Shown piece by piece: positions 1 to 8,627 of a stretch of DNA of 64,000 bases; within the stretch, counting starts at the first letter, position 1, and every line of letters begins with the position of its first letter. The DNA comes from Pseudotabrizicola algicola. GTDB taxonomy: Bacteria > Pseudomonadota > Alphaproteobacteria > Rhodobacterales > Rhodobacteraceae. The stretch spans positions 372,001-436,000 of the forward strand of contig NZ_JAAIKE010000002.1 of the NCBI RefSeq assembly GCF_010915705.1, read 5' to 3'. The notes below the pieces were generated by a model. That model did not search any database. It was given only the letters and a program-made list of their open reading frames with translations, and had not been told where the DNA came from. The translations under genes were made by a program, and so were the position numbers.

Positions 1-95
1 CATTTAGCCGGAACGCGCCAGTTGCCCCGCGCGTCCGATTGCTCTATTCCCACCCGTGGCCCACCACGAAGTGAAAACCGAAGAAGGAACAAGGC

Positions 96-1541
96 ATGAG
101 ACGCCTTCGGAATGTTAAGATCGTGGCCACTCTGGGCCCGGCATCCAACGACTATGAAATGATCCGCGCGCTGTTCGAGGCGGGGGCAGACGTGTTCCGC
201 CTGAACATGAGCCACGGCACGCATGACGACATCCGCGCCCGCCACCAGATCATCCGGCAGGTCGAATCCGACACCGGACGCCCCATCGCCATTCTGGCCG
301 ACCTTCAGGGCCCGAAGCTGCGCGTCGGCACATTCGACGCCGATTCCTATGATCTGGCCGATGGCGACAAGTTCCGCCTCGATCTGGACCCGGCCCCCGG
401 CAACGCGACCCGCGTGCAACTCCCGCACCCCGAGATCTTTGCCGCGCTGGAACCGGGCGCCTCGCTTCTGGTCAATGATGGCAAGATCCGTCTGGTGGTC
501 GATGACTGCGGCAAGGACTTTGCCAATTGCACCGTCACCGTCGGCGGCACCATCTCCAACCGCAAGGGCGTGAACGTCCCCGATGTGGTCCTGCCGCTGG
601 CCGCGCTGTCGCAAAAAGACCTCAAGGACCTCGAGTTCGCCTGCGAACTGGGCGTCGACTGGCTGGCGCTTTCCTTCGTGCAGCGCGCCGAAGATGTGCT
701 GCAGGCCAAGGATCTCGCCCGTGGCCGCGCCGCCGTCCTCTCGAAAATCGAGAAACCCGCAGCGGTCAAAGCCTACGAATCCATCCTCGCCGTCTCCGAT
801 GGCATCATGGTGGCGCGGGGCGATCTGGGCGTCGAACTGCCGGTCTACTCGGTCCCGCCGATCCAGAAACGCCTCGTCCGCATGGCCCGCGCCGCCGCCA
901 AGCCGGTGATCGTCGCCACGCAGATGCTCGAATCGATGATCGAATCGCCGATGCCGACGCGCGCCGAAGTCTCGGACGTCGCCACCGCCATCTACGAAGG
1001 CGCCGATGCCGTCATGCTCTCGGCTGAATCCGCCGCCGGCAAGTTCCCGATCGAAGCGGTCGCCACGATGGACAACGTGGCCAAATCGGTCGAAAGCGAC
1101 ACCACCTACCGTCAGGTGATCGAGGCCAGCCGCACCGTCTCGCGCTCCACCGTGGCCGATGGCATCGTGGCTGCCGCGCGCGAAATCGCCGAATCCACCG
1201 ACATCAAGGCCATCGCCGTCTTCTCGCAATCGGGCACCACCGTCAGCCTCGTCGCCCGCGAACGGCCCCGCGTACCGATCATCGCGCTCACCCCGCTGAT
1301 GGGCACCGCCCGCCGCCTCTGCCTCACTTGGGGCACGCATTGCGTCATCACCGAAGAACAGGACCGCTTCAAGGGCGCTGTCATCTCGGCAGTGCGTGCC
1401 GCGCGCCAGCACGGTTTCGCCAAGGAAACCGACCAGATCGTGCTGACCGCCGGTGTGCCGTTCAACGTGCAGGGCACAACCAACATCCTGCGCGTCGCGC
1501 CTTGCGATGAACGGTTGATTTACAAGGCAGATCCGGAATAA
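96..1541 (+). CDS. pyk: Pyruvate kinase
   Basis: Converts phosphoenolpyruvate and ADP to pyruvate and ATP in the cytoplasm, the last step of lower glycolysis. The 481-residue product has the usual family length. It opens with the KIVATLGPAS block and carries the catalytic lysine region LSKIEKP (about residues 215-221), the metal and substrate loop MVARGDLGVELP (about 237-248) and the ATQMLESM helix. The C-terminal allosteric domain (about 340-475) is present. The ATG follows a purine-rich AAGAAGGAAC ribosome site. A small membrane protein gene follows 30 bases downstream and is probably cotranscribed. Family assignment is certain. Which effectors control it cannot be read from the sequence. 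Confidence 0.98.
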   Translation: MRRLRNVKIVATLGPASNDYEMIRALFEAGADVFRLNMSHGTHDDIRARHQIIRQVESDTGRPIAILADLQGPKLRVGTFDADSYDLADGDKFRLDLDPAPGNATRVQLPHPEIFAALEPGASLLVNDGKIRLVVDDCGKDFANCTVTVGGTISNRKGVNVPDVVLPLAALSQKDLKDLEFACELGVDWLALSFVQRAEDVLQAKDLARGRAAVLSKIEKPAAVKAYESILAVSDGIMVARGDLGVELPVYSVPPIQKRLVRMARAAAKPVIVATQMLESMIESPMPTRAEVSDVATAIYEGADAVMLSAESAAGKFPIEAVATMDNVAKSVESDTTYRQVIEASRTVSRSTVADGIVAAAREIAESTDIKAIAVFSQSGTTVSLVARERPRVPIIALTPLMGTARRLCLTWGTHCVITEEQDRFKGAVISAVRAARQHGFAKETDQIVLTAGVPFNVQGTTNILRVAPCDERLIYKADPE

Positions 1542-1571
1542 TCGCCGGAAGGCAAAGCGGAAGGGGCGGTG

Positions 1572-1796
1572 ATGGACTCTGACCTCATGTTCGTGATCGG
1601 GGCCATTCTCATGGCCCTTGCCATCCCCTCCATATTCTCGGCCCTGTCAGACAGCCGCCCCCCTCGGGCGGCTGCCATCATTGTGCTGATCGGCGGCACG
1701 CTCATCGTCATCGCCCTCAACCAGAAACCGGGGGGCGTCGCGCTGTCGCAAGTGCCGGATATCTTCTTTCGGGTCATCGGCCGCCTGCTGAACTGA
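1572..1796 (+). CDS. Small two-helix membrane protein, unknown function
   Basis: I do not recognise a named family. The product has 74 residues with two hydrophobic stretches, about residues 6-25 (FVIGAILMALAIPSIFSAL) and 32-50 (AAAIIVLIGGTLIVIAL), joined by a short charged loop SDSRPP, so a helical hairpin in the inner membrane is likely. A GTG sits directly before the ATG, and either could start translation; AAGGGG lies just upstream. It lies 30 bases after pyk on the same strand and ends before the L35 leader. Membrane location is inferred from hydrophobicity only. Confidence 0.7.
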   Translation: MDSDLMFVIGAILMALAIPSIFSALSDSRPPRAAAIIVLIGGTLIVIALNQKPGGVALSQVPDIFFRVIGRLLN

Positions 1797-1919
1797 CGGC
1801 GCCCTGCGCTTTTGCCTTGCGCCTGCGCCCGACCCCGCCTATAGGGGCCACTCTGGAAAGCCTGCGGGGCCGGCCAACTTAGGCATGCCGAGTCGCGCAT
1901 TTGACGATTGGAGATCGAA

Positions 1920-2120
1920 ATGCCCAAGATGAAGACCAAATCCGCCGCGAAGAAGCGCTTCAGCTTCACCGCCAGCGGTCGTGCAAAGGCTGGCGTCGCC
2001 GGCAAGCGTCACGGCATGATCAAGCGTACGACCAAGTTCATTCGCGATGCTTCTGGCACGATGTTGCTGTCCGCTTCGGACACCAAGATCGTCAAGAAGT
2101 ACATGCCCTACGACCGCTAA
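1920..2120 (+). CDS. rpmI: Large ribosomal subunit protein bL35
   Basis: Small basic protein of the 50S subunit, 66 residues, the exact family length. It opens with the diagnostic [14 protein letters not shown] block and ends in KKYMPYDR. The ATG at 1920 is chosen over an upstream in-frame TTG because MPKMKTKS is the universal L35 amino terminus; GGAG lies a few bases before it. The L20 gene follows 12 bases later, the classic rpmI-rplT pair. infC, which often precedes it, is not directly upstream here. Confidence 0.98.
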   Translation: MPKMKTKSAAKKRFSFTASGRAKAGVAGKRHGMIKRTTKFIRDASGTMLLSASDTKIVKKYMPYDR

Positions 2121-2132
2121 GGAGAGACACCC

Positions 2133-2498
2133 ATGGCTCGCGTTAAATCTGGTGTCGTCACGCACGCACGTCACCGCAAGGTCATCAAGAAAGCCGCCGG
2201 CTATTACGCCGCCCGCTCGACCAACTTCCGCACCGCCACTCAGGCCGTCGACAAGGCCCAGCAGTATGCGACCCGTGACCGCAAGGTCCGCAAGCGCCAG
2301 TTCCGCGCCCTGTGGATCCAGCGGATCAACGCCGCAGTCCGCCTGTTCGACATCGAGATGACCTATTCGCGCCTCATCAACGGCCTGTCCAAGGCTGGCA
2401 TCGAGGTGGACCGCAAGGTTCTCGCCGATCTCGCCGTTCACGAACCCGAGGCGTTCAACGCCATCGCGGCTCAGGCCAAATCGGCTCTGGCAGCCTGA
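2133..2498 (+). CDS. rplT: Large ribosomal subunit protein bL20
   Basis: Assembly protein of the 50S subunit that binds 23S rRNA and in many bacteria represses its own operon. The 121-residue product starts [20 protein letters not shown], typical of the family, with the long basic amino-terminal helix followed by a globular C-terminal half containing [25 protein letters not shown] precedes the ATG. It is the last gene of the rpmI-rplT unit; a strong hairpin terminator follows at about 2520-2546. Confidence 0.98.
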   Translation: MARVKSGVVTHARHRKVIKKAAGYYAARSTNFRTATQAVDKAQQYATRDRKVRKRQFRALWIQRINAAVRLFDIEMTYSRLINGLSKAGIEVDRKVLADLAVHEPEAFNAIAAQAKSALAA

Positions 2499-2518
2499 TA
2501 GGCGCGCCGATCTGATGC

Positions 2519-2547
2519 AAAGCCCCGCCCTTTGGCGGGGCTTTTTC
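2519..2547 (+). terminator. Rho-independent terminator after rplT
   Basis: Perfect 10-base stem AAGCCCCGCC / GGCGGGGCTT (2520-2529 with 2534-2543), a four-base loop and a run of T at 2542-2546. It lies 21 bases beyond the rplT stop codon, so it closes the L35/L20 unit. Confidence 0.93.
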
Positions 2548-2682
2548 ATATCTGGCGGACGGCAGGGCTGCCTGCTGCCCCGCGCTCTGGCTGCGGCTTG
2601 TGTTTTCTCCCCAACTGCGCGCAGCTATGCTAAACAGCCCTGACCCTTGCCGCCGCCCGCGCAACCACCGGAACCCGCCACC

Positions 2683-3435
2683 ATGACCATCACCCAGGAC
2701 GACGAGCTTGAATCCCTGCAGGCCATTGGCCGGATCGTGGCCAATACGCTGCAGGCGATGGCGGGGGCGATGGAACCGGGCATGACCACGCAAGAGCTTG
2801 ACGATATCGGCCGCGCCCATCTGGAACGCGAAGGCGCGGCCTCCGCCCCCGAAACCACCTATGGTTTTCCCGGTGCCACCTGCATCAGCGTGAACGAGGA
2901 AATCGCCCACGGCATACCGGGCGGGCGGGTGCTGCGCGCAGGCGATCTGGTCAACATCGATGTCTCCGCCTCCAAGGACGGGTATTTTGCCGATACGGGG
3001 GCCAGTTTCGGCCTTGGCGCGGTGCCGGCCGCGCTGCAAAAGCTTTGCCGCGACGGCAGGCGCGCCATGCAGATCGGCATCGAACAGGTCGGGCATGACA
3101 AACCGCTGGCGGGCATCGGCAATGCCATCGGCCAGTTCGCAACGGAGCGCGGCTATACGCTGATCCGCAATCTGGCCAGCCACGGCATCGGCCACGCGCT
3201 GCACGAAGAACCGACAGAGGTGCCAACATGGCCCAGTCGCGGCGATCGCCGCATCATGCACAAGGGCCTTGTGCTCACGGTAGAGCCGTTCCTCTCCAAC
3301 GGTGGACGCTGGGCCGAAACGGGGTCCGAAGATGACTGGACGCTCTACAGCCAACCGCCCGCATGGGTCGTGCAATACGAACACACTGTCGTCACCACCG
3401 ATCGCGGGGCCATCATTGTCACCTTGCCGGGCTGA
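2683..3435 (+). CDS. map: Type I methionine aminopeptidase (first of two)
   Basis: Removes the initiator methionine from nascent proteins. The 250-residue product keeps all metal ligands of the M24 fold: the aspartates in VNIDVS and YFADTG, the histidine in SHGIGHALHEEP, and the glutamates in LTVEPF and VQYEH; the substrate histidine is in EEIAHGIP. The ATG at 2683 is preferred over an upstream start that adds a proline-rich tail. A second, clearly different enzyme is encoded at 51458-52267. Here the histidine motif reads HGIGHALHEEP, there HGLGRVFHAPP, so the two belong to different subgroups. Which one is essential cannot be told from sequence. Confidence 0.9.
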   Translation: MTITQDDELESLQAIGRIVANTLQAMAGAMEPGMTTQELDDIGRAHLEREGAASAPETTYGFPGATCISVNEEIAHGIPGGRVLRAGDLVNIDVSASKDGYFADTGASFGLGAVPAALQKLCRDGRRAMQIGIEQVGHDKPLAGIGNAIGQFATERGYTLIRNLASHGIGHALHEEPTEVPTWPSRGDRRIMHKGLVLTVEPFLSNGGRWAETGSEDDWTLYSQPPAWVVQYEHTVVTTDRGAIIVTLPG

Positions 3436-3582
3436 ACCCGGCGCGGCGCGGCCGCGAGCGCGCGGGGGGGCTGCCGCCGCGGCACCGTCGCGCAAATCGT
3501 TAACAAATGGTAAATCCCGCAGTGCCAACCTGTTGATTTTACGTCATTCCTCCAGTTGCCCCCCGCGTTACAAAGGCCCCCC

Positions 3583-4335
3583 GTGCAGTTCCGCTTTCCC
3601 GACCAGACCATCACCGTGAACATCCCCGACCAGCCCCGCCTGCTGGCCGAGGTCAGGGCGCGGTTCCGGGCCGGGCAGGGCTTTTCCCTCGCCACGATCA
3701 ACCTCGACCACCTCGTGAAGCTCAGGGCCTCCGCCAGCTACAGGGCGACCTACGCGGCCCAGGACCTGATCGTGGCCGACGGGAACCCCATCGTCTGGCT
3801 GTCCCGCCTCGCCCGCCGCCCCGTCGCCCTCGTCCCCGGCTCCGACCTGCTGCGCCCCCTCCTCCGGCTGGCCGCCGAGGAAGGCATGCCCGTCGCCCTC
3901 TACGGCTCCACCCCCGAGGTGCTGGCCAAGGCCGGCGCGCGGCTTCAGGCCGAACTCCCCGCCCTGCGGCTGGCCTGGACGGGCGCGCCCCCGATGGGCT
4001 TTGACCCGACCGGCCCCGATGCCGCAGCCGCCCTGCACGCCATGCAGGCCGCCGGGGCGCGGCTCTGTATCGTCTCCCTCTCCGCCCCCCGTCAGGAGGC
4101 CTTCGCCGCCTTCGGCCGCACACAGGCCCCCCGGATCGGCTTCTGCGGCTTCGGAGCGGGTCTGGATTTCATCGCGGGCAATCAGCAGCGCGCCCCCCTC
4201 TGGATGCGCAGGCTGGCGCTGGAATGGCTGTGGCGCGCCCTGTCCGCACCGCGCCGCCTCCTGCCGCGCTACGCCGCCTGCGCGGCCATCCTGCCCGGTC
4301 AGGTCATCGCCGCCCTGCGCCTGCGGCAGGGCTGA
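3583..4335 (+). CDS. WecG/TagA/CpsF family glycosyltransferase
   Basis: Transfers a sugar, in known members N-acetylmannosamine or its uronic acid, onto a lipid-linked acceptor at the inner face of the membrane. About 250 residues, matching the GT26 length. Recognised by the ATINLDHLVKL block, the substrate aspartate in VADGNPIVWLSR, ALYGSTPEVL, and the family signature GFCGFGAGLDFIAG near residues 186-199, followed by basic amphipathic segments expected to touch the membrane. GTG at 3583 with AAAGG just upstream is chosen; TTG at 3556 is an alternative. It faces a GT2 gene ending three bases away, at the left edge of the exopolysaccharide region. The exact sugar is unknown. Confidence 0.85.
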   Translation: MQFRFPDQTITVNIPDQPRLLAEVRARFRAGQGFSLATINLDHLVKLRASASYRATYAAQDLIVADGNPIVWLSRLARRPVALVPGSDLLRPLLRLAAEEGMPVALYGSTPEVLAKAGARLQAELPALRLAWTGAPPMGFDPTGPDAAAALHAMQAAGARLCIVSLSAPRQEAFAAFGRTQAPRIGFCGFGAGLDFIAGNQQRAPLWMRRLALEWLWRALSAPRRLLPRYAACAAILPGQVIAALRLRQG

Positions 4336-4338
4336 CGG

Positions 4339-5289
4339 CTACTTGTACTCGATCAGCCCGGCCTGCCGCCCCAAGACCCGGTTGAGGTGATAGCCCAGAA
4401 CCCCGCGCGCCTCGGCAAAGCGGCCCACCACCGTCAGCAGTCCCCAGAGCAGACCCTCCCGCCGCGCCAGCCGCACCACCTGCGCCGGATAGGCCAGCGA
4501 CAAGGTCCAGCCCAGCGGGTGCAGCGCAGCGGCCACCACCACAACCACCGGCCCCGCCACGCCCCACATCAGAGCGCGGCGGGTCTCCAGCACCCAATGC
4601 CGCTCTGGTCCCGCGCCGTGCAGGTCCGCGCCCTGCGCAAAGGCATGCCCCGCGCGCACCATCCGCCGCCACCATTGCCCAAAACTCAGCAAGGCAGCGT
4701 CATGCAAGGTCATCTCTGCGTCGATCCGCCAGATCGTCCCGCCCGCGCGCCGCAGACGCAGGCACAGTTCCGGCTCCTCCCCGGCAATCAGATCATCGCG
4801 GTAGCCTCCGACAGCCATGACCGCGGGATAACGCATCAGGGCGTCGCCCCCGCAAGCCGTTGCCTGACCGACGGGGGTATCCCATTCGCTGTCCGCCATC
4901 CGGTTATACGGCGAGGCCTCGGGAAACCGCTCGCGCCGCCGCCCGCAGACGACCACCGCATCCGGATGCCGCGCAAAGGCTGCCAGAGCCGCGCCGATCC
5001 AGCTTGGATCGAGCACGCAATCCCCATCGATCAGTTGCACAAATTCTGGCGGGGCCGTGGCCAAGGCAAGCAGGCCCGCATTTCGCGCCCGTGCGGCGGT
5101 GAACGGCTTTTCCATGTCAAGCGCCACCACCTCGGCCCCCTCTGCCCGCGCCTTGGCGACCGAGCCATCGGTGGAGCCGCTGTCCACATAGACGATCCGA
5201 CGCACCCGCCCCTGCAGCGCAGCCAGACAGGCCACCAGACGCGCGCCCTCGTTTCGGCCGATCACCACAGCATCAACGATCACCGACAT
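4339..5289 (-). CDS. Family 2 glycosyltransferase, membrane-associated
   Basis: Inverting glycosyltransferase of GT-A fold, probably adding a sugar during exopolysaccharide assembly. The 316-residue product starts MSVIVDAVVIGRNEG, with the nucleotide-binding acidic block YVDSGSTDGS (about residues 36-45) and the metal-binding stretch LIDGDCVLDPSW (near residue 87). The acceptor region has GEEPELCLRLRRAG (the ED/EE-type motif). Hydrophobic segments toward the C terminus (GVAGPVVVVVAAALHPLGW) suggest membrane attachment. An open frame continues upstream of 5289 but the added residues do not resemble the family. The gene converges on the WecG-type gene and diverges from the BY-kinase gene. The 281 bases between the divergent starts probably hold both promoters. 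Confidence 0.85.
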   Translation of the reverse strand: MSVIVDAVVIGRNEGARLVACLAALQGRVRRIVYVDSGSTDGSVAKARAEGAEVVALDMEKPFTAARARNAGLLALATAPPEFVQLIDGDCVLDPSWIGAALAAFARHPDAVVVCGRRRERFPEASPYNRMADSEWDTPVGQATACGGDALMRYPAVMAVGGYRDDLIAGEEPELCLRLRRAGGTIWRIDAEMTLHDAALLSFGQWWRRMVRAGHAFAQGADLHGAGPERHWVLETRRALMWGVAGPVVVVVAAALHPLGWTLSLAYPAQVVRLARREGLLWGLLTVVGRFAEARGVLGYHLNRVLGRQAGLIEYK

Positions 5290-5570
5290 CTTTGCCAACC
5301 TTGCGATTTCCCGTTCCGATCCTAGATTCGAAGCACAGGCTTGACCATGCTTTACGGGCCCCGAGGCACGGGCAAAGCCTTTCATTTCGGAAGATAATCT
5401 GCTACCTATAACAACAACTGGACGGGGGTCTGGCAGGTCTGAAAAGTGACGATGCATCTTGGATGTGTTGGTATTTTTGCAGAAGCGCCAAAAATCGTGG
5501 CTTGCCAGGTGGCAGGTTTGGGTTTCGGTAGGCAGCCCCCGTGCTGCGCTTTTCAGGAGCGTGCCAGGCA

Positions 5571-6506
5571 ATGGCCCGACACAATAACTTGGCGCTACCT
5601 TCGGAAAACATACTGGATATGGGGATTTTGCCGATGGAAGGGGATGGCGGAGCCCCATCGCGGCGTGACCGCGCCGTGACGGTTTCGGTGTTTCGCCCCG
5701 GCCGCGCGTCGGAGCGCGACCTTGATCCGCTGAATGTTGACTTGGGGCGCGATATTTTTGCCGACCCCTTTCCCTTGGCGCTTTTCAACGCCGCACGTGT
5801 CTGGGAATCGCTGAATGCCATCAGCCTGAATGGCGATCATCTTGCCAGAAACGGTTTGTTTACCAATCCAGATCAAAGCCTTGCGGGCCCCGCTTTTGAT
5901 ATTTTGCGCACCCGGATTGCTCAGGCAATGGCCGAACGGGGATGGCGCCGGATTGGTGTGACCTCGCCCACACATGGATGTGGCAAGTCCTTTACCGCCG
6001 CCAATCTGGCAATGGCTTTGGCACGGCGACCGGGCAGCCGGACCGTGCTGCTCGATCTGGATTTGCGCCGCCCCAATCTGCACAGCCTCTTCGGGGTGAC
6101 GCCAGCGGGCGCGTTGCGCGATTTTCTGGATGGCACGCAACCCATGGAATCCTTGTTCATGCGGGTCGGCCAGACGCTCGCGATCGGCTTCAACGGAGAA
6201 GCTGTTCCCGATGCCGGGGACATCCTGCACAGTTCAGACACCACGCAGGCGCTGGATGCGATGGAGGTGCAGCTTGACCCCGAGATCACGGTGATGGACC
6301 TGCCGCCCGCTTTGGTGACCGACGATGTGCTGGCCATGAAGGGCAAGGTGGACGCCGTTCTGATCGTCGCAGATGGCACGCAGACCACTGCAAAAGACAT
6401 CCGGGCCTGCGAGACGCTGTTTGAAAACCGTATTCCCCTGATGGGGGTCGTCTTGAACCGTGCGCAAGATCTGGGTCTTGGGCGTCTGCGCTACGGGCGG
6501 GCCTGA
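5571..6506 (+). CDS. BY-kinase / CpsD-type tyrosine kinase ATPase for exopolysaccharide
   Basis: Cytoplasmic P-loop ATPase of the bacterial tyrosine kinase family that works with a Wzz-type copolymerase. The Walker A is TSPTHGCGKSFTAANLA (about residues 129-145, with F in place of the usual T after GKS), Walker A' is VLLDLDLRRP, and Walker B lies in ITVMDLPPAL. About 311 residues from the ATG at 5571; CAGGAG lies upstream. The tail ends LGRLRYGRA with one tyrosine, so the usual tyrosine cluster is missing or minimal. It precedes the copolymerase gene by three bases, so kinase and membrane parts are separate polypeptides, as in Gram-positive systems. Confidence 0.85.
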   Translation: MARHNNLALPSENILDMGILPMEGDGGAPSRRDRAVTVSVFRPGRASERDLDPLNVDLGRDIFADPFPLALFNAARVWESLNAISLNGDHLARNGLFTNPDQSLAGPAFDILRTRIAQAMAERGWRRIGVTSPTHGCGKSFTAANLAMALARRPGSRTVLLDLDLRRPNLHSLFGVTPAGALRDFLDGTQPMESLFMRVGQTLAIGFNGEAVPDAGDILHSSDTTQALDAMEVQLDPEITVMDLPPALVTDDVLAMKGKVDAVLIVADGTQTTAKDIRACETLFENRIPLMGVVLNRAQDLGLGRLRYGRA

Positions 6507-6509
6507 AGC

Positions 6510-7847
6510 ATGGGTCCGATCCAGACTGTCGAAGACCTGCTTGGCCTGATCCGCCGCAGATTCTGGCTGATCGCTGCGGTCAGTCTGTTCGGCACCCTGT
6601 TTGCCATCTGGTATGCCAAAACGCGTCCGGATGTTTTTGAAACCGCCGCTGTCTTGCAGGTCGAACTGCCGATGGTGACTGACGGCGGGCAGGCACCGGC
6701 CATGCCGGTGAATGTGCTGCAACTGCTGACCAGCATCGAACAGCGCCTGACCACCCGCGAAAACCTGATCGCGTTGATCGACCGGCATGGCCTGTTCGCC
6801 GATGCGCCTGCCATGTCGATCGAAGACAAGGTGATGGCGATGCGCGAGTCGATCCGGTTTCAAAGCGTGTCCGGCCCCTCCGGAGCCTTGTCGGCGCTGA
6901 TCATCTCGGCGCGGGCCGGAGAGGCAGAGAATGCCGCCCGCATCGCGAATGACTTGGCGCAAAGCGTGCTCGACATGGGGGCAGAGGGCAAGCGCGCAAC
7001 GGCCGAGGCAAGTTTCCAGTTCTTCAAGGAACAGGAAAATCGCCTCTGGACCCAGATCACCGCATTGGAAGAGCAGATTGCAAGCTACCGTGAAAGCAAT
7101 CGCAGTTCGCTTCCCGGCGTGCGCGAGGCGCGGCAGGACCAGATCGCAGAGCTGGAGACTTCGCTTCGGGCACTGGACCAGGAGATCACCGGACTTCGCA
7201 GCGAGGAGGCGCAGTTGAACGCGCTTCAGACCCAGCGGGCAACGGATCGGCGGCGGCTGGACGATATAGCGCAGCGGTTGGCTGTTCTGGCGGCGCAGCG
7301 CGCGCCTTTGGCGGAACGCAAGGCGGCGCTTGAAGCCACGGTGGGCGATACCGCCGAGGTAGAGCGGGCGCTGTCAGGCTATGAGCGGCAGTTGCGGCAG
7401 TTGCAGGACCAGTACACGGTGGTGTCACAGCGGATGGCAGAGGCGGAGACCGCGCAGAGCCTTGCTTCGCGCCGACAGACCGAACGGTTTTCGATGCTGG
7501 AGCGGGCGATTACCCCGGATTATCCGCTCGGTTCCGGTGCCAGGAAGATGGCCGTTGTCGGCTTGATCGGCAGCGCTGGTCTGGGGCTGGTGCTGGCCTT
7601 CTTGCTGGACCTGATGCATCCGGTTATCCGGACAGCCGCGCAGATGGAGCGAGAGTTGAACCTGCGCCCCGTGGTGTCGATCCCCGAAATCAAGCCGCAC
7701 AGCCGCAAGCCGCTCGGGCGGCGGGCGATCGCTTCGCTGATCGAGAATGAGGCGGGACGGCTGCCTGCAATAGAGGAGCTCCGCGGCAAACTTGTGCTGG
7801 GCGGGGCGCTTTTGGTGGTCTTGACGGCAATCGTCGCGATGTTCTGA
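6510..7847 (+). CDS. Wzz/GumC-type polysaccharide copolymerase (chain-length determinant)
   Basis: Inner-membrane protein expected to control polymer length and to partner the adjacent BY-kinase. The 445-residue product has a first membrane helix at about residues 18-36 (FWLIAAVSLFGTLFAIWYA), a periplasmic part with long coiled coils (about 155-330, rich in LETSLRALDQEITGLRSEE-like heptads), and a second helix near 350-368 (MAVVGLIGSAGLGLVLAFL). A third hydrophobic stretch forms the extreme C terminus (LVLGGALLVVLTAIVAMF), which is not part of the classical two-helix plan. There is no kinase domain. A strong terminator follows and serves the convergent exoY-like gene as well. Confidence 0.85.
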   Translation: MGPIQTVEDLLGLIRRRFWLIAAVSLFGTLFAIWYAKTRPDVFETAAVLQVELPMVTDGGQAPAMPVNVLQLLTSIEQRLTTRENLIALIDRHGLFADAPAMSIEDKVMAMRESIRFQSVSGPSGALSALIISARAGEAENAARIANDLAQSVLDMGAEGKRATAEASFQFFKEQENRLWTQITALEEQIASYRESNRSSLPGVREARQDQIAELETSLRALDQEITGLRSEEAQLNALQTQRATDRRRLDDIAQRLAVLAAQRAPLAERKAALEATVGDTAEVERALSGYERQLRQLQDQYTVVSQRMAEAETAQSLASRRQTERFSMLERAITPDYPLGSGARKMAVVGLIGSAGLGLVLAFLLDLMHPVIRTAAQMERELNLRPVVSIPEIKPHSRKPLGRRAIASLIENEAGRLPAIEELRGKLVLGGALLVVLTAIVAMF

Positions 7848-7866
7848 AAGTGGCAGGACAGAATGC

Positions 7867-7899
7867 AAAAGGCCCGCCCTACAGAGGGCGGGCCTTTTT
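7867..7899. terminator. Bidirectional terminator between convergent EPS genes
   Basis: Stem AAAAGGCCCGCCCT / AGGGCGGGCCTTTT around a short ACAG loop, with A run on the left and T run on the right (7867-7899). It lies between the copolymerase stop at 7847 and the stop of the minus-strand sugar transferase at 7920, so it can end transcription from both sides. Confidence 0.92.
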
Positions 7900-7919
7900 G
7901 TTCGGGCTGCATCGGAAAA

Positions 7920-8627
7920 TCAGCACCCGGTCCCGTTCATCACGACGCTGATGGTGCGCCACAGGATGCGCATGTCGGTCGTGAAGGCCAGACCTTCATC
8001 ATAGACCGTGTCATATTCGGCACGCGCCTGAAAGGTGGTGCGGTTGCGGCCTGCAGTCTGCCAATAGCCGGTGATGCCCGGCCGCAGGTTGTAATAAGCG
8101 GTGCCGGGATAAATATCGCGCTGGTCCACCATCATCGGACGCGGTCCGACCAGGCTCATATCCCCCGTCAGCACGTTCCACAGTTGCGGCAGTTCATCCA
8201 GCGACGAGCGCCGCAAAAGCTTGCCGAAACGGGTGATGCGTGGATCGTTGCGCAGCTTTTGCGTCGCCGCCCATTCCGCGCGCGCGGCGGGATCACGTTT
8301 CAAAACGTCTTGCAGCTGCGCGTCGGCATTGCGCACCATTGACCGCAGTTTCCACATGCGGAACTCTTTGCCGCCCTTGCCGATACGCAACTGGCTGTAG
8401 AACGGGTTGCTGCCATCCAAGGCAACACCGAGCGCAAGAACGGCAATCACCGGCACCACAACAGGTGCGGCCAGCGTCAACGCGGTGAGGTCAAGCACCC
8501 GTTTGAATACATTTCTATATAGCCCGAAAGGCTTTGTCTTCGGGCGCAGGACCAGCCCCGAAAAATCGGGTGGCGGCTTGACAGGTTGCGCTCTGCGGGG
8601 CGGAAACTCGGGGAAGGTAAAAGACAT
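7920..8627 (-). CDS. exoY: ExoY/WcaJ-type initiating sugar transferase
   Basis: Starts repeat-unit synthesis by moving a sugar phosphate to undecaprenyl phosphate. The 235-residue product is the short ExoY form: one amino-terminal membrane segment (about residues 43-68) and the catalytic domain, without the four extra helices of WbaP-like enzymes. Family blocks present are KLRSMV, RRSSLDELPQLWNVL, SLVGPRPMM and PGITGYWQTAGR. A charged cytoplasmic leader rich in proline precedes the helix. It is transcribed toward the copolymerase gene. The sugar (galactose or glucose in studied ExoY proteins) cannot be read from sequence. Confidence 0.88.
   Translation of the reverse strand: MSFTFPEFPPRRAQPVKPPPDFSGLVLRPKTKPFGLYRNVFKRVLDLTALTLAAPVVVPVIAVLALGVALDGSNPFYSQLRIGKGGKEFRMWKLRSMVRNADAQLQDVLKRDPAARAEWAATQKLRNDPRITRFGKLLRRSSLDELPQLWNVLTGDMSLVGPRPMMVDQRDIYPGTAYYNLRPGITGYWQTAGRNRTTFQARAEYDTVYDEGLAFTTDMRILWRTISVVMNGTGC

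Noticed and set aside
4387-5325. Plus-strand frame opposite the GT2 gene
   Set aside because: Proline/arginine/glutamine-rich antisense product of a clear glycosyltransferase.
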